From NCBI GenBank assembly GCA_028284725.1, contig JANQRD010000164.1:1-40321 (forward strand): a stretch of 40,321 nt of DNA, read 5' to 3'. Shown piece by piece: positions 8,871-17,800 of this stretch. This stretch comes from Allomuricauda sp. Its GTDB lineage: Bacteria > Bacteroidota > Bacteroidia > Flavobacteriales > Flavobacteriaceae. The translations under genes and the position numbers were made by a program. The notes below the pieces were generated by a model. It did not search any database, had not been told where the DNA came from, and was given only the letters and a program-made list of their open reading frames with translations. Position 1 is the stretch's first letter; every line of letters begins with the position of its first letter.

Positions 8871-10229
8871 TTAGTTTATTCCATCAAAAAAAGTATAGTA
8901 CCTATCTTTAAGGATTAGATCAACTAACAAACAAAGCTCTGTCAGATGATAGTCGCCCCACATGCTAGACTCGCTATTGGGCACTTTGCTTCCATCTGGG
9001 ATGTAGTCCCAGTTATTTGGGTAATGGTAAAGAGTGTGGAGTAGGATACCTTGGTGTTCAATATCCGTACTCAAATATGTTTCTGATAACAGTGTTTCAA
9101 GTATCTTGAAGCCTTCGGCTGTATATTTCCTACTTTTTTCCGGCTCAGAACTCTTGAGCAACCTCCCTAAACGTATGAGCCCTTGGGCACCGATTGCAGC
9201 GGCTGAACTGTCCACAGGCTCAAATGCATTGAAGGGGTTTGCGATTTGATTTTGATATCGGCCCAATTTGTGTAGGTTCGGTGCACCTGTGTCCCAATAG
9301 GGAATGCCATCCAATGAGGAATGTTCGATGTAAAAGTCACAGGTTGCCCTAGAGGCTTTGAGAAAGACCTGTTTTACATAGCTCAGGTCATCAATCTTGG
9401 AATTCGATTCCTCCAAATACTCAAGCAGTTCGGTAAAGCCGAGCATGGCCCATGCCAAACCCCTGGTCCACGTGGTGTACCCCGAAAACCCTTGTTGCGA
9501 GTTTGGACACCTATATCGCCCATCATTGGTGTTGAATACAGATTCATGAGCAACACGGCCCCATTCATCAAATTGATCACGGCCTTCCCTGTAAAAGACA
9601 GCATATTTGGCAGTGGTCATTGCATGGTCTATGGTACGCTGTAAAAGATTTATCTCAGTATCATTCTCTTCATGCATTGCATGGCCAAGCTTATGTGCGG
9701 CTACCAGTACGCGACAGGTGCGAATAGTATCTACAAAGAGTGAATGTGGCCCGTTGAATGAATACAGATAGCCTTTTCCATCGACAGTACGGGACCATCT
9801 TTTGGCCTGTACCGCGCCTGATAGCTTTAATGCCAAACGGTAGTGTTCCAAATCACCCTGACTGGCAGTAAACCTTTTGGTAGTTGCCAATCTCAATAAA
9901 TTACCATAAGTACTCATGATGGTAAACCCGTGGTCGTGTACCCCGAAATGGCTGATGTGGTGGGCCATCTTATTCAAGATATTCTCCTTTCCGATTTCGA
10001 GCATTTCTTGGTTTTCCGTGGCTTCAAATATCTGTAGGGGAATGCCGTATTGAAAGCCTTGGGTCCAATCCGTCCAACCGCGATTGGTATATTTTCCATT
10101 TTTTGTAAAAACTGGAGAACCCTTAGAGGTATCATATTCTTTTTCGACCAACCTGACTTTTTCACTTGCTAGGACCCAAAAACTGTCTAACTTTTTTTGA
10201 AGGGACTCTTTATTTGGTACAATTTTCAT
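8871..10229 (-). CDS. GH88-type unsaturated glucuronyl hydrolase (cytoplasmic)
   Basis: A 452-residue (alpha/alpha)6-barrel protein without a signal peptide. HDHGF at 98-102 gives Asp99, and FVDTIR gives Asp167; these correspond to the two catalytic Asp residues of Bacillus unsaturated glucuronyl hydrolase. WTRGLAWAMLGFTEL (254-268) and DSSAAAIGAQGLIRLG are further family motifs. GH88 enzymes hydrate the 4,5-unsaturated uronic acid left at the end of oligosaccharides by polysaccharide lyases, so the gene implies that a lyase acts upstream, although no known lyase family was recognised here. It is somewhat longer than the usual ~380 residues. It is the last gene of the LacI operon, 20 nt after the Tat-exported beta-helix gene. 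A GH105-like specificity is the main alternative. Confidence 0.8.
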   Translation of the reverse strand: MKIVPNKESLQKKLDSFWVLASEKVRLVEKEYDTSKGSPVFTKNGKYTNRGWTDWTQGFQYGIPLQIFEATENQEMLEIGKENILNKMAHHISHFGVHDHGFTIMSTYGNLLRLATTKRFTASQGDLEHYRLALKLSGAVQAKRWSRTVDGKGYLYSFNGPHSLFVDTIRTCRVLVAAHKLGHAMHEENDTEINLLQRTIDHAMTTAKYAVFYREGRDQFDEWGRVAHESVFNTNDGRYRCPNSQQGFSGYTTWTRGLAWAMLGFTELLEYLEESNSKIDDLSYVKQVFLKASRATCDFYIEHSSLDGIPYWDTGAPNLHKLGRYQNQIANPFNAFEPVDSSAAAIGAQGLIRLGRLLKSSEPEKSRKYTAEGFKILETLLSETYLSTDIEHQGILLHTLYHYPNNWDYIPDGSKVPNSESSMWGDYHLTELCLLVDLILKDRYYTFFDGIN

Positions 10230-10249
10230 TTTCGTGCTTTATTGCAATG

Positions 10250-11533
10250 CTATCCATTGATGAAATCCATCAAACGCTTATCATCAAAAAGTGCATCAGG
10301 ATGCTCTGGACTACCTTGATAGGCGGGATCTTTTTGATAAATATTATTGACAGTTATGGTATTGCTACCTTTCGATACAATAGCCTCTTTAAGGATAAAA
10401 TTCAAATTGTTATTCGTAAAGGCATTGTTGAGACATGTTTTGTCTTCTCGGACTCCATAGGTGAGCAACCCCTGACCACCCCAATTGAATATGGTATTTC
10501 CTGTAACCTGAACGCCTTGAACCTTTTCTCGCATCTCTATTCCTATAGCTGCCTCGCCACCCTGCCTTTCGGATCCTGAATCAATTACCTCGTTGCCTGA
10601 CAATATACCCCATGACACATTTTTCAGGTGTATTCCATTACCGCGATGCCAACAAAAAATATTGGAACTGATATTCAGCTCATGAGAATCTTCTACCCGT
10701 ACGGCATCGAGAAGACATTGAAAGGTGCGGCATCCTGACAGTAATACACTGTTGCTGATGGAATGGATATGAAATCCGAACTTTTTGGGTTGGTGAACCA
10801 TACAAGCGACAATATTGACAACTATAGATCTTTTACATTCTATTCCAGTTCCCCCAGCATAAGCAATACAGCCATGTATGAGGTTGGGCACATAATCCCC
10901 GCCACGTCCGCCGCGGGATAGGTTCTCCATAAGAATACCAGCTTCCTTGTTATTAGCCAATTTGCAGCTTTTGATCTCGCAAAGGAAAGAGTTGTTGCGC
11001 ACCCATATTCCATACTTAGAGAAATTTTTGGCATATACGTCGGAGACAGTACAATCCCCACAATCATCCAAGAGTATGCCAGCTACGGAAGTATCAAGAT
11101 TGCTGCCATCAATAGAAAATCTAGAAGCCATGGCACCATTGAATCCCTGACCATGAATACCGATGCCTTCTTTGTTGTTGTCTGTCAATTCCAAACGTGT
11201 GCCCCTACCAGATCCCCTGAGCGACACATTGTTTTTTAATTTTAAAGGCTGATCAATTGGGTATTTGCCTCTATGTAGGAAAACCTCCCCTCCGGTTTCG
11301 AGTAAGTCTATTGCCGTTTGTATCGCTGTGGCTGCATTTGATTTTTCAGCCACTATTTCATCGGTTACCTGACTCTTCACCACAAAAACTTCTCCTTGCG
11401 GGTATATTTTATAATCGTGTTCCATGCCAGGGGTAATTTCAGATTCACATGCGCTTACTCCTGTAAATAAAGCGGCAGAAATTGATGCGAATCCAAGGGA
11501 TTTGTTGAACTTTCTTCGATCTATTGATTCCAT
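10250..11533 (-). CDS. Tat-exported lipoprotein, right-handed beta-helix module (type I)
   Basis: A 427-residue protein. The N-terminus DRRKFNKSLG is a twin-arginine motif, followed by a hydrophobic stretch and a lipobox VSAC with Cys29, so it is predicted to leave the cytoplasm folded and to be lipid anchored. The rest is one copy of the module shared by five proteins of this operon: an opening with AIQTAIDLLETGG, a G-x-Y strand and LRGSGRGTRL, then beta-helix coils. It carries the WHRGNG motif (Trp295) and the FNWGGQGLLTYGVRED segment that define the type I subgroup. The family function is unknown to me; polysaccharide lyase, epimerase or glycosidase are all compatible with the fold. It lies 17 nt after the crotonase gene. 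It is the only one of the five that appears to use Tat. Confidence 0.75.
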   Translation of the reverse strand: MESIDRRKFNKSLGFASISAALFTGVSACESEITPGMEHDYKIYPQGEVFVVKSQVTDEIVAEKSNAATAIQTAIDLLETGGEVFLHRGKYPIDQPLKLKNNVSLRGSGRGTRLELTDNNKEGIGIHGQGFNGAMASRFSIDGSNLDTSVAGILLDDCGDCTVSDVYAKNFSKYGIWVRNNSFLCEIKSCKLANNKEAGILMENLSRGGRGGDYVPNLIHGCIAYAGGTGIECKRSIVVNIVACMVHQPKKFGFHIHSISNSVLLSGCRTFQCLLDAVRVEDSHELNISSNIFCWHRGNGIHLKNVSWGILSGNEVIDSGSERQGGEAAIGIEMREKVQGVQVTGNTIFNWGGQGLLTYGVREDKTCLNNAFTNNNLNFILKEAIVSKGSNTITVNNIYQKDPAYQGSPEHPDALFDDKRLMDFING

Positions 11534-11550
11534 TATATCCTATTGTTTTT

Positions 11551-12291
11551 TTAACTTTTATGATCATCAGTATTCCCACGGGATTTGGCATAGCGTGCTG
11601 CCTCAATATCAAAGCTCAGGGAATTGCCGGATGTAGACCTGTTGTTTTGTACTCCATTTTTGGCCATTGCGAATACTGAGGTGTCAAGTTGTAGCAATTC
11701 GCCCAAATAGTCATTTGCCAATGCCGTTAATGCACCTTTTTCGGATAGTTCAGTAATCAATCCGATCTGTCTGGCCCTATCTGTATCTATGGGTTTGGCC
11801 AGAAACACTATTTCTTTTGCTTTGGCCTCGCCCAACAGCCTTCGCAAACGAACAATTCCTCCCCATCCTGGAAGCCAACCATGTTTGAGCTCGGGGCTAC
11901 AAAATGTAGCGCCCTTTTCTGCGAGTCTGAAGTCACAGGCCAAGGCCAATTCCAATCCGCCACCATAGGCATAGCCTCTTATCAATGCCAAGGTAGGTTT
12001 TGACAACTTTTCAAGTTGATTGAACACTTGATTGCCCAGTGTTATCCATTCTGAAATTTGTTCAGTGCCCAAAGAACCGAATTCCCTTAAATCGGCTCCA
12101 GTAGAAAAAGCGCGATTACCGGCACCTTCTATCGTTACTGCCTTGACCAAGGGGTTGTTTTCTGCTTCATTTACTGCTAACTGTAATGACTTCATCATCT
12201 CCATGCCCATACAGTTCATTTTCTCAGGAAAATTGAGAATGATCTTCAATAGATTTCCCTCTAAGACTGTTATCACCTTTTGGCCGTTCAT
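11551..12291 (-). CDS. Enoyl-CoA hydratase/isomerase (crotonase) family protein
   Basis: A 246-residue crotonase-fold enzyme. The oxyanion-hole segments FSTGADL (63-68) and GYAYGGG are present, and both glutamates used for water addition in rat enoyl-CoA hydratase are kept: Glu114 in GGGLEL and Glu134 in SPEL. This supports hydratase chemistry (S-specific) rather than an inactive or purely decarboxylating member. It lies 7 nt after the CoA-transferase gene, so the two are coupled. Together with the MaoC gene at the operon start it forms a CoA-thioester module unusual for a glycan-degradation operon. The true substrate is unknown; short-chain 2-enoyl-CoA is the default guess. Confidence 0.87.
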   Translation of the reverse strand: MNGQKVITVLEGNLLKIILNFPEKMNCMGMEMMKSLQLAVNEAENNPLVKAVTIEGAGNRAFSTGADLREFGSLGTEQISEWITLGNQVFNQLEKLSKPTLALIRGYAYGGGLELALACDFRLAEKGATFCSPELKHGWLPGWGGIVRLRRLLGEAKAKEIVFLAKPIDTDRARQIGLITELSEKGALTALANDYLGELLQLDTSVFAMAKNGVQNNRSTSGNSLSFDIEAARYAKSRGNTDDHKS

Positions 12292-12298
12292 TTGTGAA

Positions 12299-13858
12299 TT
12301 AGTTTGTTTGCATAATCTGTTTCAGGCCCAATGGAACATCGTCAAAAATCCTTTCATCCATTATTTTTAAGTCTGGAGAAATGGATGGTCTGAATTCCAT
12401 CATGGACAGAACATCTTCTTCCAAGTCCAACCCCGGGGCTATTTCGATAAGTTCGAGACCATTATCGATAAGCTGAAACACCGCTCTTTCAGTGCAGTAG
12501 AGTACTTCTTGACCTCTACTAATGGCATATTTGCCATTGAAGGTTACCTGTTCTACACTTTCTATGAACTTTTTAGATTTTCCTTTGTTGAGCAATTTCA
12601 ATTCTCCTCTTTCCATTTCAACAGTGGTCTTTGTAGCAAATCCTCCACAGAAAACCACTCTTTTCGCATTCTGCGAGATATCGATAAATCCACCACATCC
12701 AGTAAATATGTTCCCAAAGCGACTTGAATTGACATTGCCACCCCCATCGATTTGGGCAAACCCAAGAAAACAGATATCAAGACCTCCACCGTGAAAAAAA
12801 TCAAATTGGTAGCTGTCATCCACAATGGCAGAGGGATTATACATGGCCCCAAAATTCAATCCTGTGCTAATTACCCCACCGATCGGCCCCTGCTCTATAA
12901 GGAAGGTAATATCTTCAAGAAGATTTTCTTTTTTTGCCACGATAGGAACACCGTCCGGCATACCGTAACCAAGATTTACAAAATCTCCCTTTTTAATTTC
13001 TGCTGCAGCCCTTTTTGAAACAACTTCTTTGATACCTTCAAGAGACAATTGGTTCTCAGAATATGGCGCATCACGGGAAATAAAGGCCTCTTCATAATCT
13101 GTGATAAAGGTCATTTTTTGGTCAGGCGCGGCCACCACATAATCTATCAAAACCCCGGGTACCTTGACCCTTTCGGGTTTTGCAAATTCGCTTTTGTTTA
13201 TATTTTTGACTTGGGCAATGACCAACCCGCCATTGTTATGGGCAGCTTGTGCCATACTGAGCATCATGTAGGTCCCCACTTCGCCTTCCATGGTCAGGTT
13301 GCCTTCTTTGTCTATGGAAGTACCGCGAATCAAGGCCACATCAATAGGTTGTGACTTGAAATAAAGGGATTCGTCTCCTGAAAGGTTGACATGGTCAACC
13401 AAATCCTCTGTAGTGATTTTATTGACTTTTCCACCTTCAGAACGTGGGTCTACAAAGGTGTTTAAGCCTGTTTTGGTCAATAATCCGGATTCACCTCCGG
13501 CAGTGGTACGCATAAGTTGGCTGAGAACTCCTTGTGGAAAATTATATCCCTCGATCTTATCCTGTTTTGCCAGTTCAATCATTTTTGGGGCATTGCCCCA
13601 AAATCCACCAATATCGCGTTTGATAAGTCCTTCAAGGGCAATATGGTTGAGTCCCCTATTTGCATTGTCCCCTATACCACATGGGTGGATGGTCGTCAAA
13701 CTTCTTGGGAAACCAGTTTTTCTATACCTTTCTCCCAAAGATTGTAATAAGAGGTCTGGTACCGTATGGCCAGCACCGGCTCCTGCTATGACAACTGTTG
13801 AGTTGTCTTTGATATGGGCTACCGCCTCTTCGGCTTTTACAATTTTCGGATGCATCAT
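12299..13858 (-). CDS. Acyl-CoA:acetate/propionate CoA-transferase (YdiF/Pct type)
   Basis: A 519-residue fused alpha-beta family I CoA-transferase. The N-terminal half has GAGAGHTVPD and the C-terminal half holds IEQGPIGGV, with Glu322 as the predicted nucleophile that forms the glutamyl-CoA thioester, followed by FDFFHGGGLDICFLGFAQIDGGGNVN, which is diagnostic for E. coli YdiF and Clostridium propionate CoA-transferase. Such enzymes move CoA between acetyl-CoA and short acids such as propionate, lactate, acrylate or 3-hydroxybutyrate. Two adjacent ATGs are available; the outer one is used here. It lies 40 nt after the transporter gene and 7 nt before the crotonase gene, so it probably activates an imported free acid for the hydratases. 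Confidence 0.9.
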   Translation of the reverse strand: MMHPKIVKAEEAVAHIKDNSTVVIAGAGAGHTVPDLLLQSLGERYRKTGFPRSLTTIHPCGIGDNANRGLNHIALEGLIKRDIGGFWGNAPKMIELAKQDKIEGYNFPQGVLSQLMRTTAGGESGLLTKTGLNTFVDPRSEGGKVNKITTEDLVDHVNLSGDESLYFKSQPIDVALIRGTSIDKEGNLTMEGEVGTYMMLSMAQAAHNNGGLVIAQVKNINKSEFAKPERVKVPGVLIDYVVAAPDQKMTFITDYEEAFISRDAPYSENQLSLEGIKEVVSKRAAAEIKKGDFVNLGYGMPDGVPIVAKKENLLEDITFLIEQGPIGGVISTGLNFGAMYNPSAIVDDSYQFDFFHGGGLDICFLGFAQIDGGGNVNSSRFGNIFTGCGGFIDISQNAKRVVFCGGFATKTTVEMERGELKLLNKGKSKKFIESVEQVTFNGKYAISRGQEVLYCTERAVFQLIDNGLELIEIAPGLDLEEDVLSMMEFRPSISPDLKIMDERIFDDVPLGLKQIMQTN

Positions 13859-13898
13859 TTCAATTTTTGCTATGAATTAAAATTTGAGGGATTATCGG

Positions 13899-15161
13899 TC
13901 ATTTTAAAAAATCAAGAAATCCAGTGAACGCGATAAAGCTCATATACAATGAAAAAACCAAGGTCAGGACCAATGTGACATTCATAAAGAGTCCTGCTCT
14001 GCCATTCTTCATGAGTCCTTTATTGTTGATAATCCATATAATTAAAATCAATAATAGGGGCATTATCAATGGGCTGACCGCTTGGGAGGCAATCATGAGC
14101 CCGACTGGTTTGCCACCGAAAACTGGCACAAAAAGACCGCTCAGTGCTACCAATAAAACGAGAATCCTAAACTCCTTTCGAGCCATATTTCTCGGCATGT
14201 GAAAGAAATCACATATCAGCCAGGGTATGAGTACCAGATTTGGAAAAATTGATGATAGCCCTGCACAGATAATGCCTATAACAAAAATTGAGATTGCAAA
14301 ACGACCGGCCAAAGGTTCCAATGTATTGACCATATCTACTGGATTATCAATGGTGATCCCTTTGACATAAAGTGTGCCGGCAGCAGCGGCCATGATGGCC
14401 AAGCTCAATAAAAAAGTTACCAGCATGGATACGAAAATATCCCTGTTGACCATCTTCATCTCAGATGACTTCCATCCCTTTTCCTGTACCAATACACTTC
14501 TTGATACCAACACCACTGCGGCCATGGTGGTGCCCACCATACCGGCAATGATCAGTTGCGGTTCCCCGGTCTTGGGTATGGCCGGAACCAATCCTTTGGC
14601 CACTTCCAAGGGTTCGGGAACAACGAGGATCATCGAAACCAAAAAGCAAATCCCCATAAATGCTACCACTACGGCCAGTATTTTTAGGAAAATCTTGTGT
14701 TTTCCAAACAGAAACAAAAGGTATAGCAGTGCGGTAAATAAAAGTGCAAATAGGTATGGGGGAAAGTTGTTTTCTGCCCAAACCGATGCAAACCATTCAT
14801 TGACGATTGACGATACAATGCCCATGATGCCAATGATAGAAGTAACAGCGCTAATGATCAGCATTATGATAAGCAGAAATGTCAACCAACCACTGGCATG
14901 GGCCTTCAGGTTGTACATCAGGGTATGCCCCGTAGCAATGGTGATTCTGCTGATCGCCGCCAACAGCACTCCCGTAAAAAAACACGATAGCAGAAGCGCC
15001 CACCCCAAAGACATGCCATACGCAGCCCCAGCAGAAACCATAGTGGTGACGCTACCGGTGCCTATGACATAGCCGATGATGAATAAACCGGGGGCAATAG
15101 ATGAAACAAAGTCTTTGACCGATTGCAAAAATGAAGTTGGTGTATTCATAATTTGATGCAC
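13899..15161 (-). CDS. Nramp-fold transporter lacking the metal-binding motifs
   Basis: A 420-residue membrane protein with about 11 transmembrane helices. The N-terminal APGLFIIGYVIGTGSVTT and the later GTTMAAVVLVSRSVLVQ align well with TM1 and TM6 of Nramp (SLC11) proteins. However, the TM1 signature DPGN is GTGS here (residues 34-37) and the TM6 signature MPH is AAV (214-216). Those residues coordinate Mn2+/Fe2+ in canonical members, so transport of transition metals is unlikely. Its position just before the CoA-transferase gene suggests uptake of an organic substrate, perhaps a small carboxylate, but this is inference. It is separated from the beta-helix gene before it by 117 nt, the largest gap inside the operon, where a secondary promoter could lie; none was clear. 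Confidence 0.8.
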   Translation of the reverse strand: MHQIMNTPTSFLQSVKDFVSSIAPGLFIIGYVIGTGSVTTMVSAGAAYGMSLGWALLLSCFFTGVLLAAISRITIATGHTLMYNLKAHASGWLTFLLIIMLIISAVTSIIGIMGIVSSIVNEWFASVWAENNFPPYLFALLFTALLYLLFLFGKHKIFLKILAVVVAFMGICFLVSMILVVPEPLEVAKGLVPAIPKTGEPQLIIAGMVGTTMAAVVLVSRSVLVQEKGWKSSEMKMVNRDIFVSMLVTFLLSLAIMAAAAGTLYVKGITIDNPVDMVNTLEPLAGRFAISIFVIGIICAGLSSIFPNLVLIPWLICDFFHMPRNMARKEFRILVLLVALSGLFVPVFGGKPVGLMIASQAVSPLIMPLLLILIIWIINNKGLMKNGRAGLFMNVTLVLTLVFSLYMSFIAFTGFLDFLK

Positions 15162-15278
15162 CTATTTAAAAGGTTCAATTAAAATTTTCATCGCACTTCC
15201 GTTAATTACCGTATCAATCGTTTATCAAGCATTTCTTTTTAAAGGATTTATTCATATCTCAAGTTGTTTTTTGAATAA

Positions 15279-17798
15279 TCAAAAATCTTTGCGGACTTTG
15301 TTCTCGATATATTTTTTCAATTGTTCATGCGACCATTCTGGGTCGATATCGGAATCCACTTTCCAAGTCCGTATGGGTTGTTGGGCAACATAATCGATCG
15401 TGCTATTATCGATTACCAATGTTTCCTTCCCTTTGGATAACAAGGCTTTTTGACTCTCACTGGAAATTCTATTGTCAGCAATTAAATTCTTGAAAGCGGT
15501 CGGCTCTTCAAAAATGCCATAAGACATAGGAGTGATATCAGAATCGTTATAAATCGTATTTCCCGTGATAGTGTAAGATTCGGTATATTCATGAAGCCAA
15601 ATACCATATTTACTTTCAGTATCGACCCCTGTATTGTAAATAACATTATCTACTATGGGCCCCCATTGTTCTGATATTTCAATGCCATGTCCTTTTTGTT
15701 CTACGAACGTATTATTAGTCACATGACACTCTTTGTTATTGTTATTGTCTTTACGGTCATAAGTGGCATGATAGGTCTGTACAATTCCATCATAGTTTAA
15801 AAATGCAGAAGCACCTGTTTGATACGTTGTGTTGCTTGTGGTCAAAACACTATTGGCGTTTACCACAATGGCTTCTTTTTTGGTCTGAAAAACGATATTG
15901 CCTACGATATTGTCACATATGCCCAAACAAGTAATACCCTGGCCACCACCATAAATAATATTTCGCGAAATCATTGAGGGCACGGCATTTCCCAAGTAGC
16001 CCCCATTGAACGATTTATAAATATTGATTTCACTGTTTTTGCCTACCCTGCAATTGTCCACTAAAATTAGGGCTGAAGCCGATTTGCCCATCCAAGTTCC
16101 GGGAGGCACATCTCTATCTACACTAAAAAGGATGCCGTATTTTGTAAACCCTTCCACAGTGACATCCTGCACCTTTGCGTTTATAGTGTGTTCCAGTTCT
16201 AACCCGGCTTGGGTATGATCTGAATTGATTATTTCCAAATCGGAAATAAGTGCTTGTGTAGCATGGGTCATTTTAATAGCACTTTTGCCACTATCTACCA
16301 TGTTGAATTTAAGCTTGGTTTTTGAACCTTTACCCCGAAGCCAGACATACTTTTTGAGTACAATCTGTTTGTTCAGGGAATAATCGCCCTCTTCCAACGT
16401 AACACTCCCTCCATTGACATGGGAATGGTCTATCGCCCATTGTATCGCATCTGAAGGATTCATTGAATCGAATACTTTTTTGGAAGTGATAGATGTAAAT
16501 ACGCTATATGTGTTTTCATTCTTTCGAATCACAAAATCCTCTCCTTGAACGTCACCAACAAACTTCAATGAGAGTTCGTCTTTGACGAAATTTTTGATAT
16601 ATGTGCGCCAAACATCAAAATCGGCCAATAAGCGTTGATCATCTTTACCTTTATCGACCACATTGCTTTTTACGGTTGTATTCGAGCCTTGTGATACAAC
16701 GGCTTCCTTTCTGTAAAAATGGATGTTATTGTGCTCAATTGTATTGTTTTCACTGGCATCATCCTCAAAAACGCCATACTCCATAGGCCCTTGTGTCCAA
16801 TCGTCCCAGTTCCAAATGGCATTGGCAGATACTTCTATGTTCTTTGAATTTCTGATTATTACCCCAGATTTATATATATTATCTCTAGGTGGGGCTCCGT
16901 GATCTGTGATATTATTGCCACGTACTTGTCCGCTATCAGAATTTTCAATCACCACACCATCTCCTCGATTCCAAGTGACTATGTTATAGTTGATTTTAAA
17001 ATCACGGCCCATTATTTTTATACCCGCATCCAAAGACTCTCCAAGAAAAATCCTGTTCCCCGAAAACATGAAATCGTTACATTGAATGTCTAATGGTATT
17101 CCATTGATTTGGTGGAACATGCTTCCGGTAACCTTCAAACCTTTACTGTTTCTACATAGTACACCTCTGCCGCCCCAATAAAAAATGGATTGCCTGATTG
17201 TATTTTTGGCATTTTTAGGTTGTACATTTTCAAAATATACGCTGGCCTTATCATTATCTGTGAAATCACAACGATAGATATCAATATCGGAAGAGCCTTT
17301 GGCGACATGGACACCATACTTTGAAAAACCAAACACCAATACATTTTCAAGGGCAAAACGCTCACTGTTTGTCACCACGATTCCGGACTCAGCACCAGCA
17401 TTGGCCCCACCAAAAACGGTCAGGAATGATACCTTTGCGTTGAAAGTATTGTTGATGTTCAATGCCATTTTATTGGTTCCTACAGGTCTTAATTCGGTTC
17501 CCCTGCCTTGTCCAGAAAGGTGAATATTGCTTTGCAACCCTATAGGAGTGTCCAACTCATACAAACCTCGTGCAAGGGTAATACGCCCACCTTTATTATC
17601 AATATGGTCGATGGCATATTGAATGGCTTTTGAAGCAGATTCTGACGAAAAAATGGTTTTTGAAGAAGTGGCAGAAACCACTTTTATATCATTTCCTTCC
17701 TTGTAAATTCTGAATGAGTTTGTTGGCGTCTGACACGAACCTAAAATCGTGCAGAATACTATCAATTTTACTAGTAGTATACTATACTTTTTTTCCAT
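15279..17798 (-). CDS. Lipoprotein with two tandem right-handed beta-helix modules
   Basis: An 839-residue lipoprotein (lipobox LGSC, Cys22). It carries two copies of the operon's shared module. Module A spans about 29-395 and module B about 421-839; each begins with FxIxK, then AIQ(Y/W)AIDH...GG, an L..G.Y strand and L(S/R)G(Q/K)G..T.L. Module A is type I, with WNRGDG at Trp276 and IWNWDDWTQGPMEYGVFED. Module B lacks these and instead resembles the 407-residue protein (QKGHGI, EQWGPI; compare KGNGI, TRWGNI), so it is type II. Many N-x-I/N-N repeats form the helix coils. It is surface or periplasm anchored. It is 2 nt from the sulfatase gene before it. Function unknown; a depolymerase with two different active sites, or one catalytic and one binding module, are both possible. 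Confidence 0.78.
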   Translation of the reverse strand: MEKKYSILLVKLIVFCTILGSCQTPTNSFRIYKEGNDIKVVSATSSKTIFSSESASKAIQYAIDHIDNKGGRITLARGLYELDTPIGLQSNIHLSGQGRGTELRPVGTNKMALNINNTFNAKVSFLTVFGGANAGAESGIVVTNSERFALENVLVFGFSKYGVHVAKGSSDIDIYRCDFTDNDKASVYFENVQPKNAKNTIRQSIFYWGGRGVLCRNSKGLKVTGSMFHQINGIPLDIQCNDFMFSGNRIFLGESLDAGIKIMGRDFKINYNIVTWNRGDGVVIENSDSGQVRGNNITDHGAPPRDNIYKSGVIIRNSKNIEVSANAIWNWDDWTQGPMEYGVFEDDASENNTIEHNNIHFYRKEAVVSQGSNTTVKSNVVDKGKDDQRLLADFDVWRTYIKNFVKDELSLKFVGDVQGEDFVIRKNENTYSVFTSITSKKVFDSMNPSDAIQWAIDHSHVNGGSVTLEEGDYSLNKQIVLKKYVWLRGKGSKTKLKFNMVDSGKSAIKMTHATQALISDLEIINSDHTQAGLELEHTINAKVQDVTVEGFTKYGILFSVDRDVPPGTWMGKSASALILVDNCRVGKNSEINIYKSFNGGYLGNAVPSMISRNIIYGGGQGITCLGICDNIVGNIVFQTKKEAIVVNANSVLTTSNTTYQTGASAFLNYDGIVQTYHATYDRKDNNNNKECHVTNNTFVEQKGHGIEISEQWGPIVDNVIYNTGVDTESKYGIWLHEYTESYTITGNTIYNDSDITPMSYGIFEEPTAFKNLIADNRISSESQKALLSKGKETLVIDNSTIDYVAQQPIRTWKVDSDIDPEWSHEQLKKYIENKVRKDF

Positions 17799-17800
17799 GA

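Noticed and set aside
14374-15072. A 232-codon + strand frame opposite the Nramp-like gene.
   Set aside because: It is low in complexity (Thr/Ser/Ala rich) and antisense to a clear membrane protein.
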